Assembly: GCF_000150955.2 (NCBI RefSeq)
Contig: NC_011672.1
Coordinates: 682,001 to 746,000, forward strand
DNA length: 64,000 nt
Direction: 5' to 3'
Source: Phaeodactylum tricornutum CCAP 1055/1
Taxonomy: Eukaryota > Bacillariophyta > Bacillariophyceae > Surirellales > Neidiaceae
Shown: one piece after another, positions 1 to 13,104 of the stretch
Layout of the letters: every line of letters begins with the position of its first letter
How positions within the stretch are numbered: position 1 is the first letter of the stretch
Notes under the pieces: generated by a model
The model's database searches: none
Told to the model about the DNA's origin: nothing
Seen by the model: only the letters and a program-made list of their open reading frames with translations
Program-made: the position numbers and the translations under genes

Positions 1-84
1 GTTCCAGTCTTCGTGGCCATTGTCTATCAATTGGCTTACGAAATTGACGAGTTTGCCCATGAGACCGAGCATCATTTACCATAG
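1..84 (+). CDS. C-terminal end of an unidentified protein (partial)
   Basis: Frame 1 is open from the first base and ends at a TAG at 82-84, giving about 27 residues that end in HETEHHLP. The stretch mixes a hydrophobic run (FVAIVYQLAY) with an acidic tail, which would fit the end of a membrane or helical protein. The stop lies 118 bp from the stop of the convergent GGPP synthase gene, a normal spacing here. The rest of the gene lies outside the window, so no function can be given. It could be a chance open frame. Confidence 0.4.
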   Translation, partial: VPVFVAIVYQLAYEIDEFAHETEHHLP

Positions 85-202
85 TTGGAGAATATTAGGA
101 ATTCATACTAAGAAGTTAAACGGAGCTTTGTCACCCTGCTTGCGACCAATTAGCTTGTTCGGAAAGTCAAGTAGCGATTGCCGAATGTGCTGACTATTAG
201 TT

Positions 203-2854
<2,652 letters not shown>

Positions 2855-3562
2855 TGGAATAGACGCGCATTGCTCACAGTAAATGTAAATGCCAAAATAA
2901 GGGTGCTTTCAATTAGTTCTTCCTTGATAGCAATGCTTGACACTCTGCGTCTGTTTGTATGAATAGGCGCAGGTTTTTTTGTAGAATCGTCTTCTCTAGA
3001 GATAGTTCGGGAAGCGCGACAGCTAAATATAAAGCTTCGATTCCAATCTATACTGCATAGCGCTCTTCAGGTTGTACTCGAAGCTACATTTGAAGCGAGC
3101 GGGAAGGCGTGCTTTACACACTCGGAATTGTTCTACCGGTTTTTTCTGCCATAGATTTTAACTCTAACCCATTACGACCTATAATTTTCTTTCTGATCGT
3201 ATTTACTCTCAAACCCGGATTTCAGAATGAAGCAGCAGCTTGTCGTACGTCAGTTTGAGTCTGTCCATCACTCACCTCCAATTTGCTTCCTCATAGAAAA
3301 TCGGAAGGAGGATTCCGTATGTTCATTTCCTGGATTGTTGACTCATCACAAGATTGCCTGTTTTGTCCACCCCACAAACGCTGCACGGAATCTTGATAGC
3401 ACACTGCTCTCTCTACGCTCACCACAATCTGGACCCATCAACCTCCAGCTCTGGCGATCCGCAACCACACCACAATCATCAACAGCAGGTGTTCCGCGCT
3501 TCCACTCTTCGTTATCTCGACATTGTATTCCTTCCTGTTCATACATACCTTATCAAGCGACC
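2855..3562. other. Intergenic region between proteasome alpha and uS15
   Basis: About 0.7 kb holding the 3' region of the proteasome gene and the promoter and leader of the uS15 gene. A variant of the recurring word, TCACAGTAA, lies just after the proteasome stop (about 2874-2882). An open frame from 3227 is continuous with the uS15 first exon, but it has no signal-like start, so I treat it as leader sequence. Confidence 0.4.
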
Positions 3563-4531
3563 ATGGCATTTTCACAATCTACGCTTCTGTTCGTAGCGGC
3601 TATGGCGGTATTGTGTCAGATAGAGGCCTTCTCTCCGGCTTCTTTTCCGTCGCAATCGGTAAGTTTCATCTACAAATACATCACAGTCTTGTCTACGGTG
3701 CGAAGATGATGGGTTATGAGGAATTTTGACATTGGCTTATGCGACAGAGATATCAGACGATGGATGCATATACCTTCATTGTATATGTGATAGGATTTTC
3801 CACGAAGAAGGTAGTTTCGCTGCGCCTTTAGGAGGTGTCCCTGTACTGGTGTCGTAGCAAAGGAACGCTGAAGCATCTTTCCGAAGATCAAATATGCCTT
3901 TTACGGAGAATTTGGGTTCTGTGTATTCTTTAGCGTTTGTGTTCTTTTGACTTTACCGTACCATTTTTCTCACGACGACGCACGTGCATCTCCTCAATAG
4001 GTTTCACACTTTGTCAAAGAAAGCCAGCGATTCCAGCCAATCGCCAGCTCGATGATGGACGATGAAGATGACACGGAAGAGGACTACATCGTAAACGTCG
4101 GAGACCTTGAAAACGATGATGATCTTGATGCTGGCGTAGAAGACGACGGCGAGCCACCAGCCTGGGCTCAGTCTAAGGAACGAGTGGATGAACTTCGTGC
4201 CAAGCACCGACGACACGAAAAGGACACTGGCTCCCCCGAATACCAAGTTGCCGGCATGACCGAGCGTATCGCCTACTTGACCAAGCATTTGCAACAGCAT
4301 CCTAAGGATTTTTCTACTCGCCGTGGTCTTGTCGCACTTGTCAATAAGCGCCGTCGGCTTTTGAACTATCTTTCTCGGGAAGATACGGGACGTTATACGG
4401 AATTGGTTGCCAGTCTTGGTGTTCGTCACAAGGCGCCTGGTCTTGTAGAGAGTCGCAATGAGGCATACCGTCAGTTTCCGTCTCAAAAGGCTACCAAAAA
4501 GCACCTTGTTACCAAATCCAAGAAAAAGTAA
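3563..4531 (+). CDS. rps15: Organellar ribosomal protein uS15, plastid-targeted
   Basis: Small-subunit ribosomal protein that binds 16S rRNA in the central domain. Two exons, 3563-3658 and 4001-4531, with a 342-bp intron; 208 residues. Exon 1 encodes almost exactly the signal peptide and plastid motif (MAFSQSTLLFVAAMAVLCQI, then EAFSP), so the start at 3563 is preferred over an upstream in-frame ATG at 3227. The uS15 domain is at the C-terminal side: HEKDTGSPEYQVAGMTERI, then TKHLQQHPKDFSTRRGL and NKRRRLLNYL, all diagnostic. An acidic linker of about 50 residues separates the targeting part from the domain. Diatom plastid genomes are, as far as I recall, without rps15, which would make this the transferred nuclear copy. 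Confidence 0.88.
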
Positions 4532-5215
4532 ACTCTCTTGTCAACAAACTAGATTTCAGCTTTTTTATGTTGTATGTAGTTCGAAAAGCTCTCAACCTTT
4601 TCGCATCCGTCTGTTGTGGCTTTTCATTCAACTGTTTGCAAACAGGATTTTGTTTGCTGCTACATGGATGACTTTACATTAAGAAGCCTAAACAATGAGT
4701 CTTACATTATGCATGTTTGTAAGCCCAGCAATAAAGCCACCTTGGTTCCTATCACTTAAACCGCCGGCCCTTTTGGTGACCCGAGGATTGTCAGGTAATG
4801 CTTCATCCTGTCCTCGAACTGCATATTTGCATCTTTGACATCAGCACTTTCATTGCGGACATAGAGTTAGGTAGTATAGTTGCTGGTCCATAGCCGTTGT
4901 TGCCGACGCTAGTAGCGTACATACATACACATTTGCAAATCAAAACAATATTGATTCCTAACATTTGCAAATCAAAACAATATTGATTCGGACTAGTCGT
5001 TCGTGCGCACGGACGTGCGTGTCGCAGGCAAGTCAGCGCCTCCGCGTGACTCGTCCGAAGCACCCGAAATCCATCAACGTGCGTGTTGTCGAGACTGTAT
5101 GAAATTGCGAAGCGCACCACCATGAGAAGGTCGACACGACCATCACAACATATTCAGCAACAACCTGTATCTTCTTGTATAAGCATTTTAGACAAGGCTC
5201 GACTTCAAGTAGATC
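4532..5215. other. Intergenic region with a short tandem duplication
   Basis: About 0.7 kb between uS15 and the lumenal protein gene. No convincing coding frame on either strand. It contains the 29-bp direct repeat described separately, and it must include the promoter of the gene starting at 5216. Confidence 0.4.
4929..4989. repeat. 29-bp direct repeat, two copies with 3-bp spacer
   Basis: The word beginning acatttgcaaatcaaaac and ending attgattc is present at 4929-4957 and, without a mismatch, at 4961-4989. Each copy contains the near-palindrome atttgcaaat, which resembles an octamer site. It looks like a recent tandem duplication upstream of the gene at 5216. Confidence 0.85.
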
Positions 5216-5926
5216 ATGAAGACAGCTTTTCCTCTCACCCTCGCTATCGCTATCGGATCGGCTACTGCATTCGCTCCTTCTCAGAAAGCTTTTGTAGCTT
5301 GTAAGTCTATCGGATTCTTTGGTGTTCCGGATCAGAAGCCAACGATACTTACTTTGTGCTCACATCTTTGGTCCGATGATATTACAGCGTCGACGAGCCT
5401 TGCTGCTGAAAATACGCGGAAAGAGTTCCTCACACAGGCGGCACTTTTGACGGGAGGGTTCCTTTTCTCCCCCAGCCAAGCCATGGCCGCCAAATACGGA
5501 AGTTTCGGTGCCGGATCTCCGGAAGTCTTGGACCCGACCACGGCCGAGATAGACACCGATATTCTGGCCTCTTCAGCCGTGCAGGGCGCTTTGAAAAAGG
5601 TGGAAGGATACCGCTCAATTGTTAAGGATATGCAAAAGGCGTTGGAAAGCGACGGCCAGGCGAACCTACGTCCGATTATCATAAAAAATCTTGATTTTGC
5701 GAAAATTCGCGATACCATGAACACTCTGAACACTGCCTTTGAAGAGGACACCCAGCGAGGGACCGACCGACTAATTCGTGTCATCTTGCAGGATATAACC
5801 GAGTTGGAACAGGCCAACTTACAAAAGGATGGTATCCCTCGCAGTCCCCGTCGACTTGAAAACTTGCAGGGAAAGCTTGTCAAATTGGATCTAGCCTTTG
5901 AAGACTACCTTGCCTTTGCCAAGTGA
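5216..5926 (+). CDS. Thylakoid-lumen PsbQ/Psb31-like protein
   Basis: Likely extrinsic lumenal subunit near photosystem II. Two exons are inferred, 5216-5300 and 5388-5926, giving 207 residues: GTAAGT opens at 5301 and ATTACAG closes at 5387. Splicing gives the targeting sequence AFAPSQKAFVASSTSLAAEN, which is more typical than the unspliced reading. The presequence is tripartite: signal peptide, AFAP motif and transit part, then a lumen signal from RKEFLTQAALLTGG to the AMA cleavage site. The mature part is about 140 residues, rich in helix and heptads (LKKVEGYRSIVKDMQKALES; LIRVILQDITELEQANLQ), as in four-helix PsbQ-like folds. Assignment as Psb31 or PsbQ' is from fold and targeting only. 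The intron is 87 bp and has no stop, so retention would add 29 residues in frame. Confidence 0.72.
   Translation: MKTAFPLTLAIAIGSATAFAPSQKAFVACKSIGFFGVPDQKPTILTLCSHLWSDDITASTSLAAENTRKEFLTQAALLTGGFLFSPSQAMAAKYGSFGAGSPEVLDPTTAEIDTDILASSAVQGALKKVEGYRSIVKDMQKALESDGQANLRPIIIKNLDFAKIRDTMNTLNTAFEEDTQRGTDRLIRVILQDITELEQANLQKDGIPRSPRRLENLQGKLVKLDLAFEDYLAFAK
5301..5387 (+). other. Stop-free 87-bp intron (retention possible)
   Basis: GTAAGT at 5301 and a pyrimidine-poor ATTACAG ending at 5387. The length is 29 codons and all are sense in the reading frame of the flanking exons, so both spliced and unspliced messages would encode full-length proteins. Confidence 0.65.
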
Positions 5927-7194
5927 CCAACCAATACATATTTTCCTTCGAAAGCTAAGCAAAAATATAGGATCATTTCAATCACTTAAAACAAATCTTA
6001 AAGCTGCAACAATGTTTTTCAGAAGTGGTGGGTAGCTGGATGATGGGAATTTTTTTTACAAATGCAAAAGGGGAAGATGGACAAAGACAGCAAAAGTCAA
6101 GAGCAAACCACAAAGATTGCACAACTCTAAGAACAATTTCCATAGTGCTCCTGATGCTTGGGAAAAAAGAAAAGAGACAATATCACTAGTGTCTCATTCC
6201 AAGCAGGATAGATTGCCAATTCTTGGTGACAAAGGAGGTGGAGACTTCAGACTGCTCATAAAAGGAGGCATCACAAGATCTCTTGTAGCTCATGGTGGTG
6301 GCTTGGGATATTGTTGAGAAGTTTTATCCATGGAGTTGTCCAAGGCCGCTCTAGATAAGGACAAATTGCTACCAGTGTGTGATATACTGGCAGTTTGCCT
6401 GCTTGACACAACTATTCCAAACAGATTTTGACTGAAGGAGACAAATTCAATTCCTTGCAGACTATTGTTTGACAGATGAATTGACAAAGCATTAAAAGAA
6501 GCCAAGGAGAGCTTGCTTGGACCATGGCTTCCGAAGGCTTGCCTCTTCTGTGTTGTAGAGTTTCTAGCTTTACGTATTGCATGCTTTTCTGCAGTCATTT
6601 TGCCAGGTGCCAACAACACAAACAGTTCATTACCAAGCTTCTGCATGCTCTTACTGTAGGTGGCGCTTGTACTTGTTGGCTTAAAAAGTTGAAGGGTACT
6701 TCACATTCACTGTATGCAACCACTTGCTTCCAACCAATTCTACAATGCAAAATTGGCAAACAAATCTGACGATATAACTGCTACTGGGATCACATGTGCC
6801 GTATTGAACACTTTGGCTTTTCTGGAAAGTCCTCGTGGCATTGGTTTGCATAGTGATGAAGTCCAGAATGCAGTCACCTCAATCCCCCCCCCCCCCGCCT
6901 TGTAGACAGGGTGGGGCTCGCTGTTCGAGTTTTTTGGGTTTGTACTGACTCTACGTGAAACACACTTTCTGTTACTACCTTCGTGCTGACAGTGAACTCC
7001 AGGTCTGGCGTCCGTCCGCTACCCGAAAATGAAAATGGTTCTTTCCTGACCGCCCAAATCCGCGTTTTCGCCAGAAAACGGCAGTACCGCTTTTGCGTCC
7101 TTATAGAGAGGCAACTTCGGTCGGCTTCGAATCCAACTCATCGTACAAACCGCGATCCAATAACCAAAGCACAACTACACAAAAATATTGCACC
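5927..7194. other. Gene-poor AT-rich region with a poly-C tract
   Basis: About 1.27 kb. By eye the first 0.9 kb is richer in A and T than the neighbouring genes and reads unlike them. It ends at a run of 13 C at 6884-6896, after which the ATAD3 leader begins. One 118-codon frame on the minus strand (6290-6646) is polar and has no domain or targeting signal I recognise. It could be a worn repeat or transposon remnant, but I see no terminal repeats or transposase motifs. Confidence 0.4.
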
Positions 7195-9082
7195 ATGTTT
7201 GGAGGGGGAGGTCGTAAGAAAAAGGATGAAAGTCTTTCACAGGCGATGAAGCCGGAAAACCCGCCGTCAGGTGGTGGAAGCGTAACTGGATTCGACCCTG
7301 AGGGTCTCGAACGTGCGGCGAAGGCCGCTAGGGATCTAGATAACAGTCGGAACGCATCCGCAGCAATCGAGCTGATCAAGACACAGGAGGCTACGAAGCA
7401 GCATGAAGCAGCGGCGAAGAGAGCCGAAATGGATGCATATGCGCAGCAACTGCGTGCTCAGAGTATCGAGAAAGAAGCCGACGAGGCACGCAAAACCCTC
7501 GATGCACAAACTCAACACGAACAGCGTCGAGCCGAGTACCAAGATCAACTGGAACGCAAGCGCCAAGTTGATATGCTTAATGCGCAAAAGTACATGCAAG
7601 AGTACGTGGCGGCTCAATATCGTTGTAGGAAACACAGCTTTTCCGTATTTGTTTGCTTATTGTATTTATTTCGATCGCTTGTGAATCTTTTAGGGAGCAG
7701 CTCAAAAAACAAGAAGAGATGGTTGCACGCCAAGAGGAGATGCGTCGTAAAACAGCGCAGTATGAGGCTGAGCTCCGGACGAAGACCGAAATTGCTAAAG
7801 CAAAAGCCGAAGCTGAGGGACGGATCGCGCAGGAGCGTCAGAACCATGATCTCATTTTGGATAAAGTTCGTCTCGAAGCCTCCGAAAGCCGCGATACAGT
7901 TTTGAAAGCAATCCAAGATGGCGGCAAGCTTCTTGGAGAAGGACTTTCTAGCTATCTTAATGATACCGAGAAACTCCGAAACACTGCGTTGACGATAACT
8001 GGCATCGCCGTCGGGGTGTATGCTGCACGGACAAGTATTGGTATCACTGGTCGTTTCGTTGAAGCACGTTTGGGAAAGCCGAGTTTGGTTCGTGAGACTT
8101 CACGAATGACTGTCTCGCAATTTTTTACCAGCCCTGTAGCATCTAGTCGGCGGATATTGGGGATAGGCGTACACGAGCAAGATGCCTTGAAAGGTATCGT
8201 TTTAGAAGATTCCCTCGATACTCAGCTTCGCAAAGTGGCGGTATCGACGGCTCACACCAAAAAGAATCGTGCCCCTTTCCGTCACCTGCTACTTCATGGT
8301 GAGTAGAAATTGATGCCGGACGTTTTTTTACCAACCTTTTTTTCAAAAGTTGCTTACAATTGTCACGTTCTTTCGCAGGCCCCCCTGGGACGGGGAAGAC
8401 CATGTTCGCACGACAACTCGCGCAGCATTCTGGACTGGACTATGCTGTTTTAACAGGTGGTGATATTGCTCCACTAGGACGGGAAGCCGTCACTGAACTT
8501 CACAAATTGTTCGATTGGGCCAAAACAAGCCGACGCGGTCTACTACTTTTCGTCGATGAAGCCGATGCTTTCTTACAGTCCCGTGAAAACTCTCGTATTT
8601 CGGAGGATCAGCGCAACGCATTGAACGCGTTTTTGTTTCGAACCGGTACAGAAAGTGATCAGTTTATGATGGTGTATGCGAGCAACCAGCCTGCTCAGTT
8701 CGACGAAGCTGTCATGGATCGTATCGATGAAATGGTAGAATTTGACTTGCCAGGACCACACGAGCGGCGAAAGATGATCGCCGTTTATATCGATAAGTAC
8801 TTATTGAACCCACCAAATCGCTGGACGAGAAAGGTAGAAACTATCGACATTGGAGACGCAGAGATTGAAGAAGTTGTCCGCGAAACGGAAGGTTTCTCTG
8901 GTCGCGCAATATCCAAGCTCGCTATTGCCTGGCAGGCCGCCGCTTACGGAACGGACGGTGCCATCCTTGATCGCGAAACATTTTTCAAGACGGTGGAACT
9001 GCATAAAAAAAGCATGATGACAAAGGAAATCTGGCTCAAAACCGCAACGAAACGCGCCCAAATGCTTACTTCGGATCGTTAA
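7195..9082 (+). CDS. ATAD3: ATAD3-type mitochondrial AAA+ ATPase
   Basis: Membrane AAA+ ATPase of the mitochondrial inner membrane, linked to nucleoid organisation and cristae in other eukaryotes. Three exons, 7195-7601, 7694-8298 and 8379-9082; 571 residues. Order: glycine-rich start (MFGGGGRKKK), long charged coiled coil at about 60-250 with the family segment RRAEYQDQLERKRQVDMLN, a hydrophobic segment (TGIAVGVYAARTSIGITG), then the AAA domain. Walker A is GPPGTGKT, split by the second intron; Walker B is LLLFVDEADAFL; sensor 1 is VYASNQP; arginine-finger region is MDRIDEMVEFDLP. The ATG at 7195 follows a typical CACC context, and family members start the same way. All key residues are present. 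Confidence 0.93.
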
Positions 9083-9144
9083 CTCTAATTTAAGCCACGA
9101 TCGTCTTCTTTTCGTCTATTCACATCTTAAATCTTGTTTGTTGG

Positions 9145-10539
9145 TTAACTTTTATTCCTTATTGGAGCTGATTCAACTCGCAATCCTTCGTTGAAGTTCA
9201 CACCCTGCGTTGCTAGCGGGCAGACTCTGGCTTTCTCCCAGTTTGCCCACATGTTTCCGATGCGACGACGAGCTCCTTCCGTGTTCACATAAACGCAGGC
9301 GAGAGCATCATGGCCACCAGCGCCTGGTACGAGCGCACCAATAACTCCAGGCAAGGCAAGGGTTGCTTCGATCAGCTGTGTTTGTTCTTCCGGCTCAACA
9401 GGAACCTTGGCAGCTACACCCAATGCTTTCAACTCTTTCCGAGCCGCCTGTAGAGCGTTGCGTAATGAAATGAGACTCTCCTCAATCTTATCGTGCGCGC
9501 ACCACTGCTCCATCGAACAATTTGCTAGCCTTTCTATTTCAGCATGATCGATAGGAATTGCGCCTATGTGCTCTAGCCGGTCCACCACCTGTCGATTTAT
9601 TTCCGCTAACTTATGCCAGTGAGGAGCATTTCCGTTTCCAAAACCTTTCCTCCACTTTAGCACTCTTCGAGCCATTGAAGGGCTTTCAGATCCCCCTGAG
9701 ACATCCGCCAGCATTATTTGCAAGATCGCGGGTAGTCGAATTGGAGCGGCAACACCTCCGGTCCAAGTTTTCTGTACGATAGCTCTCAGAATGGCTTGTA
9801 CATGCTTTATTTCAGATTTCGTTTTGTCTAATTCTCTTAGCAAATCAGCAAGAAGATATTCAGGAAACCGCCGGTAGACATGGGAGCCGTGACAAGCCGC
9901 TGAAACATCAAATCCACTGCCAACTTTTCCTTGCGCGTGACAATGCGAAATTTGTGCTAAATTGTAAATGACGGAAGGCTGATTGCATGCGTAGCATAGC
10001 GATCCCACAAGACTGGTCACTAAGCAAGCACTGCTACCGAGTCCAGTTTTGAGCACATTACCATCTGGCCCGGAAGTAGTAGCGGGTAAAAACGGGGGAA
10101 GTAGTTCTACCGATTTCAGAGAGCGATCCAGACCCCGCTCTTGCAGATGCGGAATCAAGCTGTAAAAGTCGTTATCTGCTTGAATATCCAGAGTAATACG
10201 ACAAAGGCAATCTTCCTTTGCAGTCAACAGGTAAAGTAGTGATACTCGTAGACTCTTTTCAATGAAAAGATTCACGCTATTGTTCGAGGCATCTGCAGAC
10301 AAAGTCAATGTCACAGAATTGTAAAGATACTTCCATGTTTGCCCAAACTGTGGACTGTTCACATCAATCTTAACATGCGCTGACGCAGTTTGGTCAAATT
10401 CAAAGGTGGCAGTCGTATAGAACCGCTTATCGACGGCTAGGACGAGACCAGTATTGGGGGACTCCAGCACCAAATAGCCACCGGCCAGAAGAATCTTACC
10501 CGGCGCAGAAACTGTCACCTTCTTTATAGAGGTCAGCAT
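9145..10539 (-). CDS. Phosphomevalonate kinase (ERG8 type)
   Basis: GHMP-superfamily kinase that phosphorylates mevalonate-5-phosphate in the cytosolic or peroxisomal mevalonate route to isoprenoids. Single exon, 464 residues from the ATG at 10537-10539. The upstream open frame continues into the divergent gene, so this ATG is the best start; it gives the canonical N-terminus VSAPGKILLAGGYLVLE. The ATP-binding GHMP motif is KTGLGSSACLVTSLVG, the family segment QGKVGSGFDVSAACHGS follows, and the C-terminal GAGGHDALACV loop is intact. With the GGPP synthase 8 kb away, the window holds one gene each of the mevalonate and plastid prenyl routes. A TCACAGTCA copy lies 53 bp upstream of the start. 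Confidence 0.92.
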   Translation of the reverse strand: MLTSIKKVTVSAPGKILLAGGYLVLESPNTGLVLAVDKRFYTTATFEFDQTASAHVKIDVNSPQFGQTWKYLYNSVTLTLSADASNNSVNLFIEKSLRVSLLYLLTAKEDCLCRITLDIQADNDFYSLIPHLQERGLDRSLKSVELLPPFLPATTSGPDGNVLKTGLGSSACLVTSLVGSLCYACNQPSVIYNLAQISHCHAQGKVGSGFDVSAACHGSHVYRRFPEYLLADLLRELDKTKSEIKHVQAILRAIVQKTWTGGVAAPIRLPAILQIMLADVSGGSESPSMARRVLKWRKGFGNGNAPHWHKLAEINRQVVDRLEHIGAIPIDHAEIERLANCSMEQWCAHDKIEESLISLRNALQAARKELKALGVAAKVPVEPEEQTQLIEATLALPGVIGALVPGAGGHDALACVYVNTEGARRRIGNMWANWEKARVCPLATQGVNFNEGLRVESAPIRNKS

Positions 10540-10803
10540 GGACACCACACTATCATTAAGCTTGACCAATCTCGACCAAATATCGATTTGTTCACAGTCA
10601 CTCCTTCGACGTCCAAAAAGCGATTTGATCACAATCACTCGTTTGTCACGAGTTCCCAAAATCCTTCGTTTAGTCTGACCGTGAGCAGTGAAAGGCGACG
10701 GAATAAGATCTTTTTTTTTGTCATCACTGTTAGTCGCATCAATTGACGGTGAGGGAGAATTTTTTCTTTCTTCCTGCGCCAACAAGCTCTTTAAAAGTGC
10801 ACA
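10540..10803. promoter_or_regulatory. Bidirectional spacer, phosphomevalonate kinase and APMAP-like gene
   Basis: Only 264 bp separate two divergent start codons, so both promoters must fit here or overlap the genes. It contains a copy of TCACAGTCA. Confidence 0.5.
10592..10600 (+). other. Recurring 9-mer TCACAGTCA, copy 3
   Basis: Exact copy in the short divergent spacer, 53 bp upstream of the phosphomevalonate kinase start and 204 bp upstream of the APMAP-like start. Confidence 0.35.
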
Positions 10804-12165
10804 ATGGCGCGTTCCAAGCAAAATAAGAAAATAATCAAGGATAGTACCGTTGCCACTGCAGACGAACAGATGTCGAATTCGTCTCCTTCGCCATCGATAC
10901 CAATTGAAGCCGAACGGCAGCTTTTCGCTGATCCGCAACGCACAACAAATTTTCGTTTCATTTTACTGGCTTTCTCTGTGGGTTACTTCTTTCAAAAGTC
11001 TTTCCGGCAATTCATTTTACCCTATGGTCCAGCTGCGAGAATTTCACGTGGCGACCGTACCGAATACTCCAGCATCGACTGGACTAATGATAGTCTAAAG
11101 ACAAAACACGGTAGAACCAAGCGAATCTACGAACGTCTCGAAAACGGGGAGGAACCGCTTATGAAAGGTGCCGAGACCGTAGTTTTCGGAAAAGATGGAA
11201 CCATGTACGTGCTTACAGAAGAAGCAAATCTGCTGAGTCTGACAGATTTTGAAGATGACGAAGACGGAGTTACGATCACAGCGAAAGCCGATGTAGTCAA
11301 GGATCTCGGCGCGGGCCGTCCGCTTGGTGCGAAGTTCACAATGGATGGAAAGACGTTGTACATTGCGGATACTCTTCTTGGTCTCACTCGCGTCCAGAAT
11401 GTTAAGGATCCGACTTCCAAGGTCGAAATAGTGGCTTCGGGAGTCATGGACGGCGGCCGTATGTCCAAGTTCCTGTATACGGACGATGTCTGCGTAGGGC
11501 CTAAAACGGGAAAGATTTATTTTTCCGACGCCTCTACAGTGGTTCCAGATCGTATCAAAACTGATTCATGGGATACGTTGTACGCATCTAAAATAGACTT
11601 AGCACGAGGAGTCGGTACCGGTCGCATTCTGGAATACGATCCTTCGACAGATCAAGTTTCGGTTCTGGCTACTGGATTTCGGTTTGCGAATGGCATTGCA
11701 GTCTCGAAAGACGAAAGCTACGTGTTCTTTGTGGAGACTTTTGGTATTCGCCTCTGGAAGTACCATTTGAAAGGAGAGAAGAAAGGTGAATTGGAGGTTG
11801 TTGCGGATAGCAAGGACATGACAGGCTATCTGGACGGGGCCGATTGTGACTGGAACAAACCCGAAAAGTGTTATGCAGTCATGCCAAGCGCCATTGTACC
11901 AATGCACAAGCTATGGAATATGCTCCCAGAAGCGCTTGACGTCTTGTTCCGAACTTTTTTGATGTCATTGCCACGTACTCTCGCTCCCAGCGTGAAATCA
12001 TACGGGGCGATTTTGGAAGTTGACTCGGTCACAAAAGAAGTTCGATACATCCAAGATCCATCTGGTGAGGACATTTCGATGATTACCGGTGTCACAGTGC
12101 ACAGGAACAAGCTCTACTTGGGTTCTTTGAAAAACGCTTATATCGGGGTTTATACTCTGGATTAG
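10804..12165 (+). CDS. APMAP / strictosidine-synthase-like beta-propeller protein
   Basis: Six-bladed propeller of the SMP-30/strictosidine synthase-like superfamily, most like animal and plant APMAP, a type II membrane protein with esterase or lactonase-like fold. Single exon, 453 residues. A basic N-terminus is followed by one membrane segment (FILLAFSVGYFFQKSF, about residues 57-72), then the propeller. Family marks include GAETVVFGKDGTMYV, GRPLGAKF, the DVCVGPKTGKIYFSDAS blade, ATGFRFANGIAVSKDESYVF and LDGADCDW. The N-terminal topology suggests the ER membrane with a lumenal propeller. Substrate is unknown; true strictosidine synthase activity is not expected. Confidence 0.85.
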   Translation: MARSKQNKKIIKDSTVATADEQMSNSSPSPSIPIEAERQLFADPQRTTNFRFILLAFSVGYFFQKSFRQFILPYGPAARISRGDRTEYSSIDWTNDSLKTKHGRTKRIYERLENGEEPLMKGAETVVFGKDGTMYVLTEEANLLSLTDFEDDEDGVTITAKADVVKDLGAGRPLGAKFTMDGKTLYIADTLLGLTRVQNVKDPTSKVEIVASGVMDGGRMSKFLYTDDVCVGPKTGKIYFSDASTVVPDRIKTDSWDTLYASKIDLARGVGTGRILEYDPSTDQVSVLATGFRFANGIAVSKDESYVFFVETFGIRLWKYHLKGEKKGELEVVADSKDMTGYLDGADCDWNKPEKCYAVMPSAIVPMHKLWNMLPEALDVLFRTFLMSLPRTLAPSVKSYGAILEVDSVTKEVRYIQDPSGEDISMITGVTVHRNKLYLGSLKNAYIGVYTLD

Positions 12166-13104
12166 GATATCTTCAGAGACCTTTTGTCTTTATTCGCTGT
12201 AATGTCAAGTAAAATATTGAGAAGTTTTTGTGACTACCCAACTACTTGCAACTAATGTAGAAAGTTTTAATGTTGAGAAAGTTAGCTAACAGTAAGTGGG
12301 TGCTCAGACGATGTCAAATCCGCTGAATGGATGGTACCCTAACTAGCTCAATATACTTACAAAACCATTGTACGTTCAATGCTATATCACGTGTATTAGT
12401 ATTTTGCACATTTTTGAAGATTTTTCAACTGGTTTAATATCCAAGAAAGCACTTCCTATGACAGAAGACTACCAGTGAAAGGACTTTATTACAGCAACAC
12501 AAGTCCCTCATAGTCAAGGAGTTGACCAAATTTAAAGGTGTCATCCATGTGGACACCGTTAAACCTTCCTGGTATGGTAGCAATTTACTTTTAGGTCAGA
12601 GCAATATTGCAGTCAGCCAATCCTCAAGTTTCTGAGAATGCAATTGCTCAGCTTTACTTGATTCTGACAGTGAACAACCAGCCCAGCCTGATTTGATGCT
12701 TTGAGTTATTTTCTCAATTCCTCTCTTATATGCTTTTATGCTTGAGATAATTTTCATGGAAATTTTGCTTGTAAGAAAAAAGATCTATTTACTGCAAAAA
12801 TTCTACATGTAGCGGTTCAGCACCCATTTACTGGATTTGGCAGGGTCTTAGCACCTATTCAGCTAATTTCCTCTTTACTTATACATTACCGTCGGGCGTG
12901 GCCACGAGAAGGAAACCGTTTCTCATTGCGACGTTTCCAAAACTGTCTATACAAACCTATTCAACATCAATGTAAATGAACCTAGCAGAGGACAAAATAT
13001 TATTAACTAAGATGTCGAAAACTATTTTTCTAGCCAATAAACTATGTCCGGCAACAAGTCGGCGAGCATAGACACTCGCTTCATTGGTCGCTTCATCCTT
13101 CGAC
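12166..13104. other. AT-rich intergenic region, no gene seen
   Basis: About 0.9 kb, visibly richer in A and T up to about 12890. No coding frame over 60 codons with any recognisable content until the transporter gene. Near-repeated words (agcacccatttactgg at about 12820 and agcacctattcagct at about 12849) are weak. It holds the transporter promoter. Confidence 0.35.

Noticed and set aside
6290-6646. 118-codon minus-strand frame in the AT-rich block
   Set aside because: Polar, without domain or targeting signal, and isolated; probably chance or worn repeat.
9145-10938. A 597-residue start for phosphomevalonate kinase
   Set aside because: The extra N-terminal part overlaps the divergent gene and lacks family similarity; the ATG at 10539 gives the canonical start.
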